Positions 1 through 12,800 of a stretch of DNA of 64,000 nt are shown one piece after another (position 1 is the first letter of the stretch; each line of letters starts with the position of its first letter). Made by a program: the position numbers and the translations under genes. Origin of the DNA: Chitinophaga nivalis (GTDB taxonomy: Bacteria > Bacteroidota > Bacteroidia > Chitinophagales > Chitinophagaceae); assembly GCF_025989125.1 (NCBI RefSeq), contig NZ_JAPDNR010000001.1, positions 4,012,301 through 4,076,300 on the forward strand, written 5' to 3'. The notes under the pieces were generated by a model that was not told where the DNA came from, did not search any database, and saw only the letters and a list, made by a program, of their open reading frames with translations.

Positions 1-178
1 GTCCCAGGATGATTTTTTCCCAGACAATTTCAAGGTTGGCGTTGAGCTTTGTAATCAGCGGCTGACTCGCAAAGTTCATCAGGACTTCTCCATCCGGCAA
101 TGGTACTACGTTTACCGGATTGGCAGTGAATGTTAGTTTGTGCTGTAACGGCAGGTTTATATGCGGAAATTGACTCAT
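1..178 (-). CDS. Hypothetical protein, N-terminal part only
   Basis: The minus strand is open from an ATG at 178 to the window edge, giving about 59 residues beginning MSQFPHINLPLQ. There is no signal peptide. The fragment has short beta-strand-like stretches (VNVVPLPDGEVLMNFASQ) that resemble a blade of a beta-propeller, but that is only an impression. The gene continues beyond the left edge. I do not recognise the family. Confidence 0.5.
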   Translation of the reverse strand, partial: MSQFPHINLPLQHKLTFTANPVNVVPLPDGEVLMNFASQPLITKLNANLEIVWEKIILG

Positions 179-810
179 GTTTTTTGTTTAAACCGGCGCA
201 AAGATAAGGTACAAACCACTTTTCTGATCACTTGCAACTTTTTCAGTGGATGAAGGTATCGTTATATTTACCGGTGGTAGTTGCCGGTGGGCTGCTGGCT
301 ATCGTGTTTTTTGCAGACCTTTTGTAAAAAGAGGTCCAGCTTCGCCTCCCCGGTCGCCACATAGACTGCTGCGTCACTGAAATTAAAATCCTGCCTTATA
401 CCAATAAATAGTGGAAAACATTGAAATCAGATAATTATAGGAGGGGTTATCGCTTCCGGACGCAAAGGCGCACATATCCCCATGAACGCGGGGCATACAA
501 AGCGCCTGGGGCGCTGATATTATTAAATGATCATAATTATTAAATAGCTATGACTTAATCTTAACAGGAAGGGATTAACTAAGACGAGATGTTTTAACAC
601 CATTAAATTAACATTTTTTTGAACAATTAATTTGTTCTTTCTGTTCTCTAATATTGGCAAATTACTCAAGTGTTGATTTATTGATCAGCCCTAGCTATTC
701 CAGAATAAACCAGATTCTTGTTTTTACTATTGAATAGGCCAGAATGGCCGATGGCTATTGCTATGTAAGTTTCTAAGCAGCAAACCAGTTACACAAATTC
801 AAATCAGTGT
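179..810. other. Intergenic region upstream of the giant adhesin gene
   Basis: This is a divergent intergenic region with no convincing gene. It contains two small inverted repeats. The first is AGCGCC-tgg-GGCGCT at 501-515. The second is GAACAA-ttaat-TTGTTC at 621-637, in an AT-rich stretch, which could be a regulator site. I did not find a clear Bacteroidota -33/-7 promoter pair (TTTG / TAnnTTTG). Confidence 0.4.
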
Positions 811-3800
811 ATGCGGAAAAGATCTACTCCTAAAAGCATCGACTACGTCTTATCATTTCGCACATCCGAGAATTCCGGCCATGTACCTGGAATTACCCGG
901 TATCTGCTGTGGCTATTACTGTTGCTATGTACAGGTTATACCAAACAGGCGTATGCACAATCGTACGGGTTTTCTTATTCGTACAGCAACAATAATATTG
1001 TACGGATAGACAATGTCACTGGTAACCTTACCAATATACATAATTTCGCTCCGGGACAGATTACGCAGGCTACTGCGCTGGCGACAGATCTGAATGATGA
1101 TCTGTATTTTACCGACAAAGAGGATCCGGGAGCGACATTGTATAAGTTCGTACCTAATCCGGCCCCGGCAATCGGAGGTACCTTGTCAACCATTGCAGCT
1201 GCCTTACCCGCTACATTTAATGATGTGAACAATGTAGCCAGAAGCCTGGTTTTTGGAAAGCTGGCTACCAATACAGCGGGAGAACTTTTTACCATCACTA
1301 ATTACAATGGAGGAAATACAGATAACCTGCCATCGAGGCCATATGTTATCAAATTAGATAAAAATACCGGCGCGATATTATCTGCGGATGTGATACCCGC
1401 TCCTCCTCCCGGGGTGATGGATATCACGGTATCCGGAGGAGACATCGACTTTAGTCCTTCGGGCCGGCTGTTTGTATGCGGAGGTTTTGGTTCTTCTGCC
1501 GTGCTATGGGAAGTTGATGCAGTTACGGCGGCTATCATTGCGTCTAAAACGGTGCCGATTCCGGGTTCTTCTTTTATTTCCGGGATTGGGTTTGATCTGC
1601 AGGGCAACCTGGTATGTGCGGCTTCCAATGTTGCTGCTATTGTACGCATCAATGCAAGCGAGTTTTTGGGCGTCAATTCATGGCCCAGTACCAGCGGGAG
1701 TATCCCTTTCACTTCTATTACTGTTTTAAACCCTGCACCAGGCGCCACTTTTGGTGATATGGGTTCTAATACTTTCAGAATAGTAGGTCGCGTATTTGAA
1801 GATGTGAACTATGGGGGAGGCGCCGGACGTCCGACTACTGCGGCAGGCGTTGCAGGCATAGGTAATGCACGTGTTGAAGTATATGATGCAGCAGGAAATC
1901 TGGAGAATTTTACCACCACCACACCGGATGGGTATTATGCCATCGGGTTAAATAATAATGGAACATATTATACCCGTGTTGCGAATGGAACCTTGCGTTC
2001 TTCCCGCCCGGGTAGTAATGGAACGGAGCTGGGTATACAAACATTCCGGCAGGAAAGAACAGTATCAACTGTATTAACGCCTATATCAAATGAAGTGGGT
2101 GGTAGAAGCCCGGCTACCACCGATCCCGGTAGTGGCGGAATAGGTACGACCACGCTCAATACGACTAATTTTACGCTGAGTGGCAGCGTAAGCGGTGCCG
2201 CTGCTTCTGTATCCCAGGTAGTAGTTGGTAGCAGGAATGCAGATAATATAGATTTCGGTTTTAACTTTTCTACCATTGTTAATGTCAATGATGCCGGACA
2301 GGGGTCATTACGCCAGTTTATTATCAATAGTAATGTGTTGGGGAACACGGGGCTGGATCAAGTGGCAAATAGTCTTTTTGATCCGCCTGCCGGTGAAGAA
2401 ACCAGCATCTTTATGATACCTGATGGGACGGCACATCCGGGTATCAATAAGCCATCCCAGTTAACCGCAGCCGGAGGTGGGTCTACTGCTATCTTTAATA
2501 TTGCTACTGCCTTACCCGCAATAACGGATGCTGCTACTACTATTGACGGCCGCACGCAAACAGCTAATATCGGTAACAGCCAGCCTGGTGTGGCAGGCCA
2601 TCCGGGTGCGTTGGTGGGAGTCGACCAATTGACATTACCTGGTGTGCAGCGACCGGAAGTAGAAATACACAGTAATGGTGGGGTTATTACCGGTTTAATT
2701 GGCGGACCTAGCACCGCTATACGCAATATTGCTATATATGGGTTTGGTACCGGAACTGCTGCAGGAGGGAATATTCTGCTGGGTGCAAATAATATATGTA
2801 CGGAGAATATTATTGGAGGAGCTGCTATATCCGTGAATAATGAACCTGCCGGCACCAATCCTGGCAGTAATATATTCGTAGGGAGTATTGCTACCAACAT
2901 TATTAATAACATCATTACAAGAGCCGATTTCGATGGTATAGAAGGAGGGGGCGTTGGCCCGTTCGGTGTTAGAAGTATTATCATCTCCGGCAATGAAATA
3001 TTGAACAATGGTAACAATACGGCAGCTGTTATAGGGATAGATGGTAGTGGTATCAGTGGCGGACGGGCAAATGACAGCTGGAATATCAGTAACAATAGCA
3101 TTGCTGATAACGGATTGGATGGGATAGTCATTCAACTGGCAACTACTGTTACGATTCTGAATAATACCATTCCCGGTAACGGAGCCGTCGCCAGCCCGAC
3201 CCCTGCACAGCTATCGTCGTTGGATAACGTCATGTTAAGTGACGTAATTATTGGGTCTGTCAGCAAAAATATAGTGACAGGCGCAGGTTCTGCAGGTATA
3301 TCGGTAACAGGTGCCACTACTTCGCATATTTCACAGAATAGTACTTACAATAATGCAGGTCTGGGTATTGATCTCCGTCCTGATCCGGCTATCAGAAATC
3401 TGGTACTGCCTAATGATAATGGTGACGCAGATGCAGGCCCCAACCAGTTGTTGAACTTTCCTGTTTTTACTGCTGCTACCATCGTAGGTAATAACCTCGT
3501 GCTGAAAGGCTTTTCCGGCCCTGGTACTACAATTGAGTTGTTCCTGGCCGACCGGGATGGCAGCTTTGCGCCAACGCCACCATTAAGCCCGAATCCATTA
3601 CCGCCGGCATATACCAATCTCAATGGTTTTGGTGAAGGCCGCACTTTCCTGCTTTCTTTAAAGGAAGGAGGCACTGTGGGTGGTGTTACGGATCTGGATG
3701 GAAGTACCGGTATATACACGGATGATGGTACGGGTACAATTGGCAACAGAACAGCAAACAAATTCCTGTTCAAGATCCCATTGTCGAGTTTACCGGGTAC

Positions 3801-6800
3801 CATATTGAACAGTTTACTGACGGCAACTGCAACGGATGTCAGTATCAGTAATACTTCGGAATTCAGCGGTGTGGTAAGAATAACGGCGGCAGATATGGGC
3901 GATGCTCCCGATAGTTATAAGACATTATCTGTAAGTGATGGTCCTGCACATGCAATAAATCTGAATCTGAAGATAGGTGCTACCGTTGCTGGTAAAACAG
4001 AGGCGCCGGCAGTAGCTGCAGGTGCAGATGCCAACCCGCCTAACGGGGATCTGAATGATGATGGCTTCACACCGCCTTTACCTGTGCTTGCCACTACAAC
4101 AACGACCTACACCCTTACTTTCCCGGTTACCAATACCACCGGTGCCACGGCGAACCTGGCAGGCTGGGTTGACTTTAACCGAAATGGTGTCTTTGATGCA
4201 ACAGAAGGTATCACCGCTACTGTAGCCAATAATGCTACCACCGGTACATTAATCTGGAATAATGTTAATACACTCATAACCGGTAGCGGCGCAAGCGGCG
4301 GTATTACTTATGCGCGTATACGATTAACTACGGATCCACTTACCACAGCTGATCCCGCAGGTTTTGTAACAGATGGTGAGGTAGAAGACTATAGCCTGAT
4401 GATCTCCGCGTTAACCACCGAATTACATGTGAAGAAAACAGCTGATAAGGTAAATGTTAAACCAGGAGATAATGTAACGTTTACCATAACAGTGTCGAAT
4501 ACAGGAACTAAAGATACCCTTGGTGTGCAGGTACAGGAACTGCCTGCCGGATTTACCTATAGTAGTAATACAGCGCCTACCGCAGGTACCTATAATAGTG
4601 GTACCGGCATCTGGACACTGGATGTATTACAGGGCGAGACACATACGCTGCAATTAGTCCTGACAGCAAATGCCACAGGTCCTTACATGAATGTGGTAAG
4701 TACCGGTGATCCTAATAATCCCAATGATCCTAAAGACACGACACGTTTTGTATCGTTGAGAATAAAGAAGACGACTAATAAAGAAAATGTTAAGCCAGGC
4801 GATAATGTAACGTTTACGATTACACTGGATAATGTAAATGGAACAAAAGATAGTCTGGGTGTACAGGTCTTAGAGTTGCCACAGGGATTGACCTATGTAA
4901 GCAGTACCCAATCTGCCGGAACTTACAATAGCGGTACCGGTATCTGGACGGTAGATGCACTGCAGGGCCAGACAGCTACCTTAACGCTGCTGATGAGCGC
5001 TAATGCTACCGGTCCTTATAGTAACATAGCGAGTGTGGGTGATCCGAATAATCCGGATAATGCAAGAGATACTGTTAAGCTGACAGCCTTATCCATAACA
5101 AAGACGGCTGATAAAGTAAACGTTAAGCCAGGTGATAATGTAACGTTTACGATTACCCTTAAGAATGATGGTGCAAAAGATAGCCTGGGTGTACAGGTAT
5201 TAGAACTGCCACAAGGATTGACTTTTGTAAGCAGTACGCCATCTGCAGGTACCTATAATAGTGGCACCGGTATCTGGACGGTAGATGCACTGCAGGGCCA
5301 GACAGCTACCTTAACGCTGGTGATGACGGCCAATGCTACAGGACCTTACAGTAACATCGCCAGTGTAGGCGATCCGAATAATCCGGACAACCCACGTGAT
5401 AGTGTTCAATTCGCAGCATTGTCGATCACCAAGACAGCTAATAAAGCGAATGTTAAACCAGGTGATAATGTAACGTTTACGATTACGCTTAAAAATGATG
5501 GTACAAAAGATAGCCTGGGTGTACAGGTATTAGAACTGCCACAAGGATTAACCTATGTAAGTAGTACGCCATCTGCCGGTACCTATAATAGTGGCACCGG
5601 TATCTGGACAGTAGATGCCCTACAGGGCCAGACAGCTACCTTAACGCTGCTGATGAGCGCCAATGCTACAGGACCTTATAGTAACATAGCGAGTGTGGGT
5701 GATCCGAATAATCCGGATAATGCAAGAGATACCGTTAAGCTGACAGCTTTATCCATAACAAAGACGGCTGATAAAGTAAACGTTAAGCCAGGTGATAATG
5801 TAACGTTTACGATTACCCTTAAAAATGATGGTGCAAAAGACAGCCTGGGTGTACAAGTATTAGAGTTGCCGCAAGGATTAACTTTTGTAAGCAGTACCCC
5901 ATCTGCAGGTACTTATAATAGTGGTACCGGTATCTGGACAGTAGATGCGCTGCAAGGCCAGTCTGCTACCTTAACGCTGGTGATGGCTGCTAACGCTGCA
6001 GGACCTTACAGTAACATCGCCAGTGTAGGCGATCCGAATAATCCGGATAATGCAAGAGATACCGTTGAGCTGACAGCATTGTCTATCACCAAGACAGCTA
6101 ATAAAACGAATATTAAACCAGGTGATCAGGTAACGTTTACGATTACGCTTAAAAACGATGGAGCAAGAGACAGCCTGGGAGTGCAGGTATTAGAACTGCC
6201 AGAAGGATTGACTTATGTAAGCAGTACCCCATCTGCCGGTACCTATAATAGTGGTACAGGTATCTGGACAGTAGATGCGCTGCAGGGCCAGACAGCTACC
6301 TTAACGCTGGTGATGACAGCCAATGCTGTAGGTCCTTACAGTAACGTAGCGAGTGTGGGCGATCCGAATAATCCAGACAATCCACGTGATAGTGTGCAGT
6401 TCGCAGCATTGTCTATCACCAAAACAGCTAATAAAGCGAATGTTAAACCGGGCGATCAGGTAACGTTTACGGTTACACTGAAAAACGACGGCACAAAAGA
6501 TAGCCTGGGAGTGCAGGTATTAGAGCTGCCACAAGGATTAACTTTTGTAAGCAGTACGCCATCTGCGGGTACTTATAATAGTGGTACAGGTATCTGGACA
6601 GTAGATGCGCTGCAAGGCCAGTCTGCTACCTTAACGCTGGTGATGTCTGCTAACGCTGCAGGACCTTACAGTAACCTTGCCAGTGTAGGTGATCCGAATA
6701 ATCCGGATAATGCAAGAGATACCGTTGAGCTGACAGCATTGTCTATCACCAAGACAGCTAATAAAGCGAATATTAAACCAGGTGATCAGGTAACGTTTAC

Positions 6801-9800
6801 AATTACGCTTAAAAACGACGGTGCAAGAGACAGCCTGGGTGTACAGGTATTAGAACTGCCAGAAGGATTGACTTATGTAAGCAGTACGCCATCCGCCGGT
6901 ACATATAATAGTGGTACAGGTATCTGGACAGTAGATGCGCTGCAGGGCCAGACAGCTACCTTAACGCTGGTGATGACAGCCAATGCTGTAGGTCCTTACA
7001 GTAACGTAGCGAGTGTAGGCGATCCGAATAATCCGGACAATCCACGTGATAGTGTGCAGTTTGCGGCATTGTCTATCACCAAGACAGCTAATAAAGCGAA
7101 TGTTAAACCGGGCGATCAGGTAACGTTTACTGTTACACTGAAAAACGACGGAACAAAAGATAGCCTGGGTGTGCAGGTATTAGAACTGCCACAAGGATTG
7201 ACTTTTGTAAGCAGTACCCCATCTGCGGGTACTTATAATAGTGGTACAGGCATCTGGACGGTAGATGCGCTGCAAGGCCAGTCTGCTACCTTAACGCTGG
7301 TGATGTCTGCTAACGCTGCAGGACCTTACAGTAACCTTGCCAGTGTAGGCGATCCGAATAATCCGGATAATGCAAGAGATACCGTTGAGCTGACAGCATT
7401 GTCTATCACCAAGACGGCTAATAAAGCGAATATTAAACCAGGCGATCAGGTAACGTTTACAATTACGCTTAAAAACGACGGTGCAAGAGACAGCCTGGGT
7501 GTACAGGTATTAGAACTGCCAGAAGGATTGACTTATGTAAGCAGTACGCCATCCGCCGGTACTTACAATAGTGGTACGGGTATCTGGACGGTAGATGCGC
7601 TGCAGGGTCAGACAGCTACCTTAACACTGGTGATGTCTGCTAATGCTACCGGTCCTTACAGTAACGTAGCGAGTGTAGGCGATCCGAATAATCCGGATAA
7701 CCCACGTGATAGTGTGCAGTTTGCGGCATTGTCGATCACCAAGACAGCTAATAAAGCAAATGTTAAACCGGGCGATCAGGTAACGTTTACCGTTACACTG
7801 AGAAACGACGGCACAAAAGATAGCCTGGGTGTGCAGGTATTAGAACTGCCACAAGGATTGACATATGTAAGTAGCACCCCAACTTCCGGTACATATAATA
7901 GTGGTAGTGGTATCTGGACAGTAGATGCGCTGAAAGGCCAGTCTGCTACCTTAACGCTGGTGATGTCTGCTAATGCTGCAGGACCTTACAGTAACCTTGC
8001 CAGTGTAGGTGATCCGAATAATCCGGATAATGCAAGAGATACTGTTGAGCTGACAGCGTTGTCTATCACCAAGACAGCTAATAAAGCGAATATTAAACCA
8101 GGTGATCAGGTAACGTTTACAATTACGCTTAAAAACGACGGTGCAAGAGACAGCCTGGGTGTACAGGTATTAGAACTGCCAGAAGGATTGACTTATGTAA
8201 GCAGTACGCCATCTGCCGGTACTTACAATAGTGGTACGGGTATCTGGACGGTAGATGCGCTGCAAGGCCAGACAGCTACCTTAACACTGGTAATGTCTGC
8301 TAATGCTACCGGTCCTTACAGTAACGTAGCGAGTGTAGGCGATCCGAATAATCCGGATAACCCACGTGATAGTGTGCAGTTTGCGGCATTGTCTATCACC
8401 AAGATAGCTAATAAAGCGAATGTTAAACCGGGCGATCAGGTAACGTTTACGGTTACACTGAAAAACGACGGAACAAAAGATAGCCTGGGTGTGCAGGTAT
8501 TAGAACTGCCACAAGGATTGACATATGTAAGTAGCACCCCAACTTCCGGTACATATAATAGTGGTAGTGGTATCTGGACAGTAGATGCGCTGAAAGGCCA
8601 GTCTGCTACCTTAACGCTGGTGATGTCTGCTAATGCTGCAGGACCTTACAGTAACCTTGCCAGTGTAGGTGATCCGAATAATCCGGATAATGCAAGAGAT
8701 ACTGTTGAGCTGACAGCGTTGTCTATCACCAAGACAGCTAATAAAGCGAATGTTAAACCAGGCGATCAGGTAACGTTTACGATTACGCTTAAAAACGACG
8801 GTGCAAAAGATAGTCTGGGCGTGCAGGTGTTTGAACTGCCAGAAGGATTGACTTATGTAAGCAGTACGCCATCTGCCGGTACTTATAATAGTGGTACGGG
8901 TATCTGGACAGTAGATGCGCTGCAGGGTCAGACAGCTACCTTAACGCTGGTGATGACGGCTAATGCGGCAGGACCTTACAGTAACATTGCCAGTGTAGGC
9001 GATCCGAATAATCCAGACAACCCACGTGATAGTGTGCAGTTTGCGGCATTGTCTATCACCAAGACAGCTAATAAAGCGAATGTTAAACCGGGCGATCAGG
9101 TAACGTTTACGGTTACACTGAAAAACGACGGAACAAAAGATAGCCTGGGTGTGCAGGTATTAGAACTGCCACAAGGATTGACATATGTAAGTAGCACCCC
9201 AACTTCCGGTACATATAATAGTGGTAGTGGTATCTGGACAGTAGATGCGCTGAAAGGCCAATCTGCTACCTTAACGCTGGTGATGTCTGCTAATGCTGCA
9301 GGACCTTACAGTAACCTTGCCAGTGTAGGTGATCCGAATAATCCGGATAATGCAAGAGATACTGTTGAGCTGACAGCGTTGTCGATCACCAAGACGGCTA
9401 ATAAAGAGAATGTTAAACCAGGTGATAATGTAACGTTTACGATTACACTTAAAAACGACGGTGCAAAAGATAGCCTGGGCGTGCAGGTGTTTGAACTGCC
9501 AGAAGGATTGACTTATGTAAGCAGTACCCCATCCGCCGGTACTTACAATAGTGGTACGGGTATCTGGACGGTAGATGCGCTGCAGAGTCAGACAGCTACC
9601 TTAACACTGGTAATGTCTGCTAATGCAACCGGACCTTACGGCAACGTAGCAAGTATCGGCGATCCGAGTAATCCGGATAACCCACGTGATACTGTTGAGC
9701 TGACTGCATTGTCAATAACAAAAACGGCAGACAAGGCGAATGTTAAACCAGGTGATCAGGTAACGTTTACCGTTACACTGAGAAATAACGGAACAAAAGA

Positions 9801-12800
9801 CAGCCTGGGAGTGCAGGTATTAGAACTGCCACAAGGATTAACTTATGTAAGCAGTGCCCCAACTGCTGGTACATATAATAGTGGTACTGGTATCTGGACA
9901 GTAGATGCGCTGAAAGGCCAGTCTGCTACCTTAACGCTGGTGATGACAGCCAATGCTACCGGTCCTTACGGCAACGTAGCGAGTGTAGGTGATCCGAATA
10001 ATCCGGATAACCCACGTGATACCGTTGAGCTGACAGCGTTGTCAATAACGAAGACCGCAGATAAGGCTGCTGTTAAACCAGGTGATCAGGTAACGTTTAC
10101 CGTTACACTGAGAAATGACGGCACAAAAGATAGCCTGGGAGTGCAGGTGTTTGAACTGCCAGAAGGATTGACTTATGTAAGCAGTGCCCCATCTGCTGGT
10201 ACTTACAATAGTGGTACCGGTATCTGGACGGTAGATGCGCTGAAAGGTCAGACAGCTACCTTAACGCTGGTGATGACGGCCAATGCTACCGGTCCTTATG
10301 GTAACGTAGCAAGTATAGGTGATCCGAGTAATCCGGATAACCCACGTGATAGTGTGCAGTTCGCAGCATTGTCTATCACCAAGACAGCTAATAAAGCGAA
10401 TGTTAAACCGGGCGATCAGGTAACGTTTACCGTTACACTGAAAAACGACGGAACAAAAGATAGCCTGGGTGTGCAGGTATTAGAACTGCCACAAGGCCTG
10501 ACATATGTAAGCAGTACCCCATCTGCTGGTACATATAATAGTGGTACCGGTATCTGGACGGTTGATGCGCTGAAAGGCCAGACAGCTACCTTAACGCTGG
10601 TGATGACAGCCAATGCTACCGGTCCTTACGGCAACGTAGCGAGTGTCGGTGATCCGAATAATCCGGATAACCCACGTGATACCGTTGAGCTGACAGCGTT
10701 ATCAATAACGAAGACCGCAGATAAGGCTGCTGTTAAACCGGGTGATCAGGTAACGTTTACCGTTACACTGAGAAATGACGGAACAAAAGACAGCCTGGGC
10801 GTGCAGGTATTAGAACTGCCACAAGGATTGACCTATGTAAGCAGTGCCCCATCTGCTGGTACTTACAATAGTGGTACCGGTATCTGGACGGTAGATGCGC
10901 TGAAAGGTCAGACAGCTACCTTAACGCTGGTGATGACGGCCAATGCTACCGGTCCTTATGGTAACGTAGCAAGTATAGGTGATCCGAGTAATCCGGATAA
11001 CCCACGTGATAGTGTGCAGTTCGCAGCATTGTCTATCACCAAGACAGCTAATAAAGCGAATGTTAAACCGGGCGATCAGGTAACGTTTACCGTTACACTG
11101 AAAAACGACGGAACAAAAGATAGCCTGGGTGTGCAGGTATTAGAACTGCCACAAGGCCTGACATATGTAAGCAGTGCCCCATCTGCTGGTACTTATAATA
11201 GTGGTAGTGGTATCTGGACAGTAGACGCGCTGAAAGGCCAGTCTGCTACCTTAACGCTGGTGATGACAGCCAATGCTACCGGTCCTTACGGCAACGTAGT
11301 GAGTGTCGGCGATCCGAATAATCCGGATAACCCACGTGATACCGTTGAGCTGACAGCGTTGTCAATAACGAAGACCGCAAATAAGGCTGCTGTTAAACCA
11401 GGTGATAACGTAACGTTTACCGTTACACTGAGAAATAACGGCACAAAAGATAGTCTGGGCGTGCAGGTATTAGAACTGCCACAAGGATTGACTTTTGTAA
11501 GCAGTACTCCATCTGCTGGTACTTATAATAGTGGTAGTGGTATCTGGACAGTAGATGCGCTGAAAGGCCAGACAGCTACCTTAACGCTGGTGATGACGGC
11601 CAATGCTACCGGTCCTTATGGCAACGTAGCAAGTATAGGTGATCCAAGTAATCCGGACAACCCACGTGATAGTGTGCAGTTTGCAGCATTGTCTATCACC
11701 AAGACAGCTAATAAAGCGAATGTTAAACCAGGCGACCAGGTAACGTTTACCGTTACACTGAGAAATGACGGCACAAAAGATAGCCTGGGCGTGCAGGTAT
11801 TAGAACTGCCACAAGGCCTGACATATGTAAGCAGTACCCCATCTGCCGGTACTTATAATAGTGGTAGTGGTATCTGGACAGTAGACGCGCTGAAAGGCCA
11901 GTCTGCTACCTTAACGCTGGTGATGACAGCCAATGCTACCGGACCTTACGGCAACGTAGCGAGTGTAGGTGATCCGAATAATCCGGATAACCCACGTGAT
12001 ACCGTTGAGCTGACAGCGTTGTCAATAACGAAGACCGCAGATAAGGCTGCTGTTAAACCGGGTGATCAGGTAACGTTTACCGTTACGCTGAGAAATGACG
12101 GCACAAAAGACAGCCTGGGCGTGCAGGTATTAGAACTGCCACAAGGATTGACCTATGTAAGCAGTGCCCCATCTGCTGGTACTTATAATAACGGCACCGG
12201 TATCTGGACAGTAGACGCGCTGAAAGGCCAGACAGCTACCTTAACGCTGGTGATGACGGCCAATGCTACCGGTCCTTATGGCAACGTAGCAAGTATAGGT
12301 GATCCGAGTAATCCGGACAACCCACGTGATAGTGTGCAGTTCGCAGCATTGTCTATCGCTAAGACAGCTAATAAAGCGAATGTTAAACCAGGCGACCAGG
12401 TAACGTTTACCGTTACACTGAGAAATGACGGCACAAAAGACAGCCTGGGCGTGCAGGTATTAGAACTGCCACAAGGATTGACTTATGTAAGCAGTACTCC
12501 ATCTGCTGGTACTTATAATAGCGGCACCGGTATCTGGACAGTAGACGCGCTGAAAGGCCAGTCTGCTACCTTAACGCTGGTGATGACAGCCAATGCTACC
12601 GGTCCTTACGGCAACGTAGCGAGTGTCGGTGATCCGAATAATCCGGATAACCCACGTGATAGTGTGCAGTTTGCAGCATTGTCGATCACTAAGACAGCTA
12701 ATAAAGCGAATGTTAAACCGGGCGATCAGGTAACGTTTACCGTTACACTGAGAAATGATGGAACAAAAGACAGCCTGGGAGTGCAGGTATTAGAACTGCC

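Noticed and set aside
758..1009. 83-codon frame overlapping the start of the giant adhesin
   Set aside because: It is a different frame within the adhesin 5' end and lacks independent coding features.
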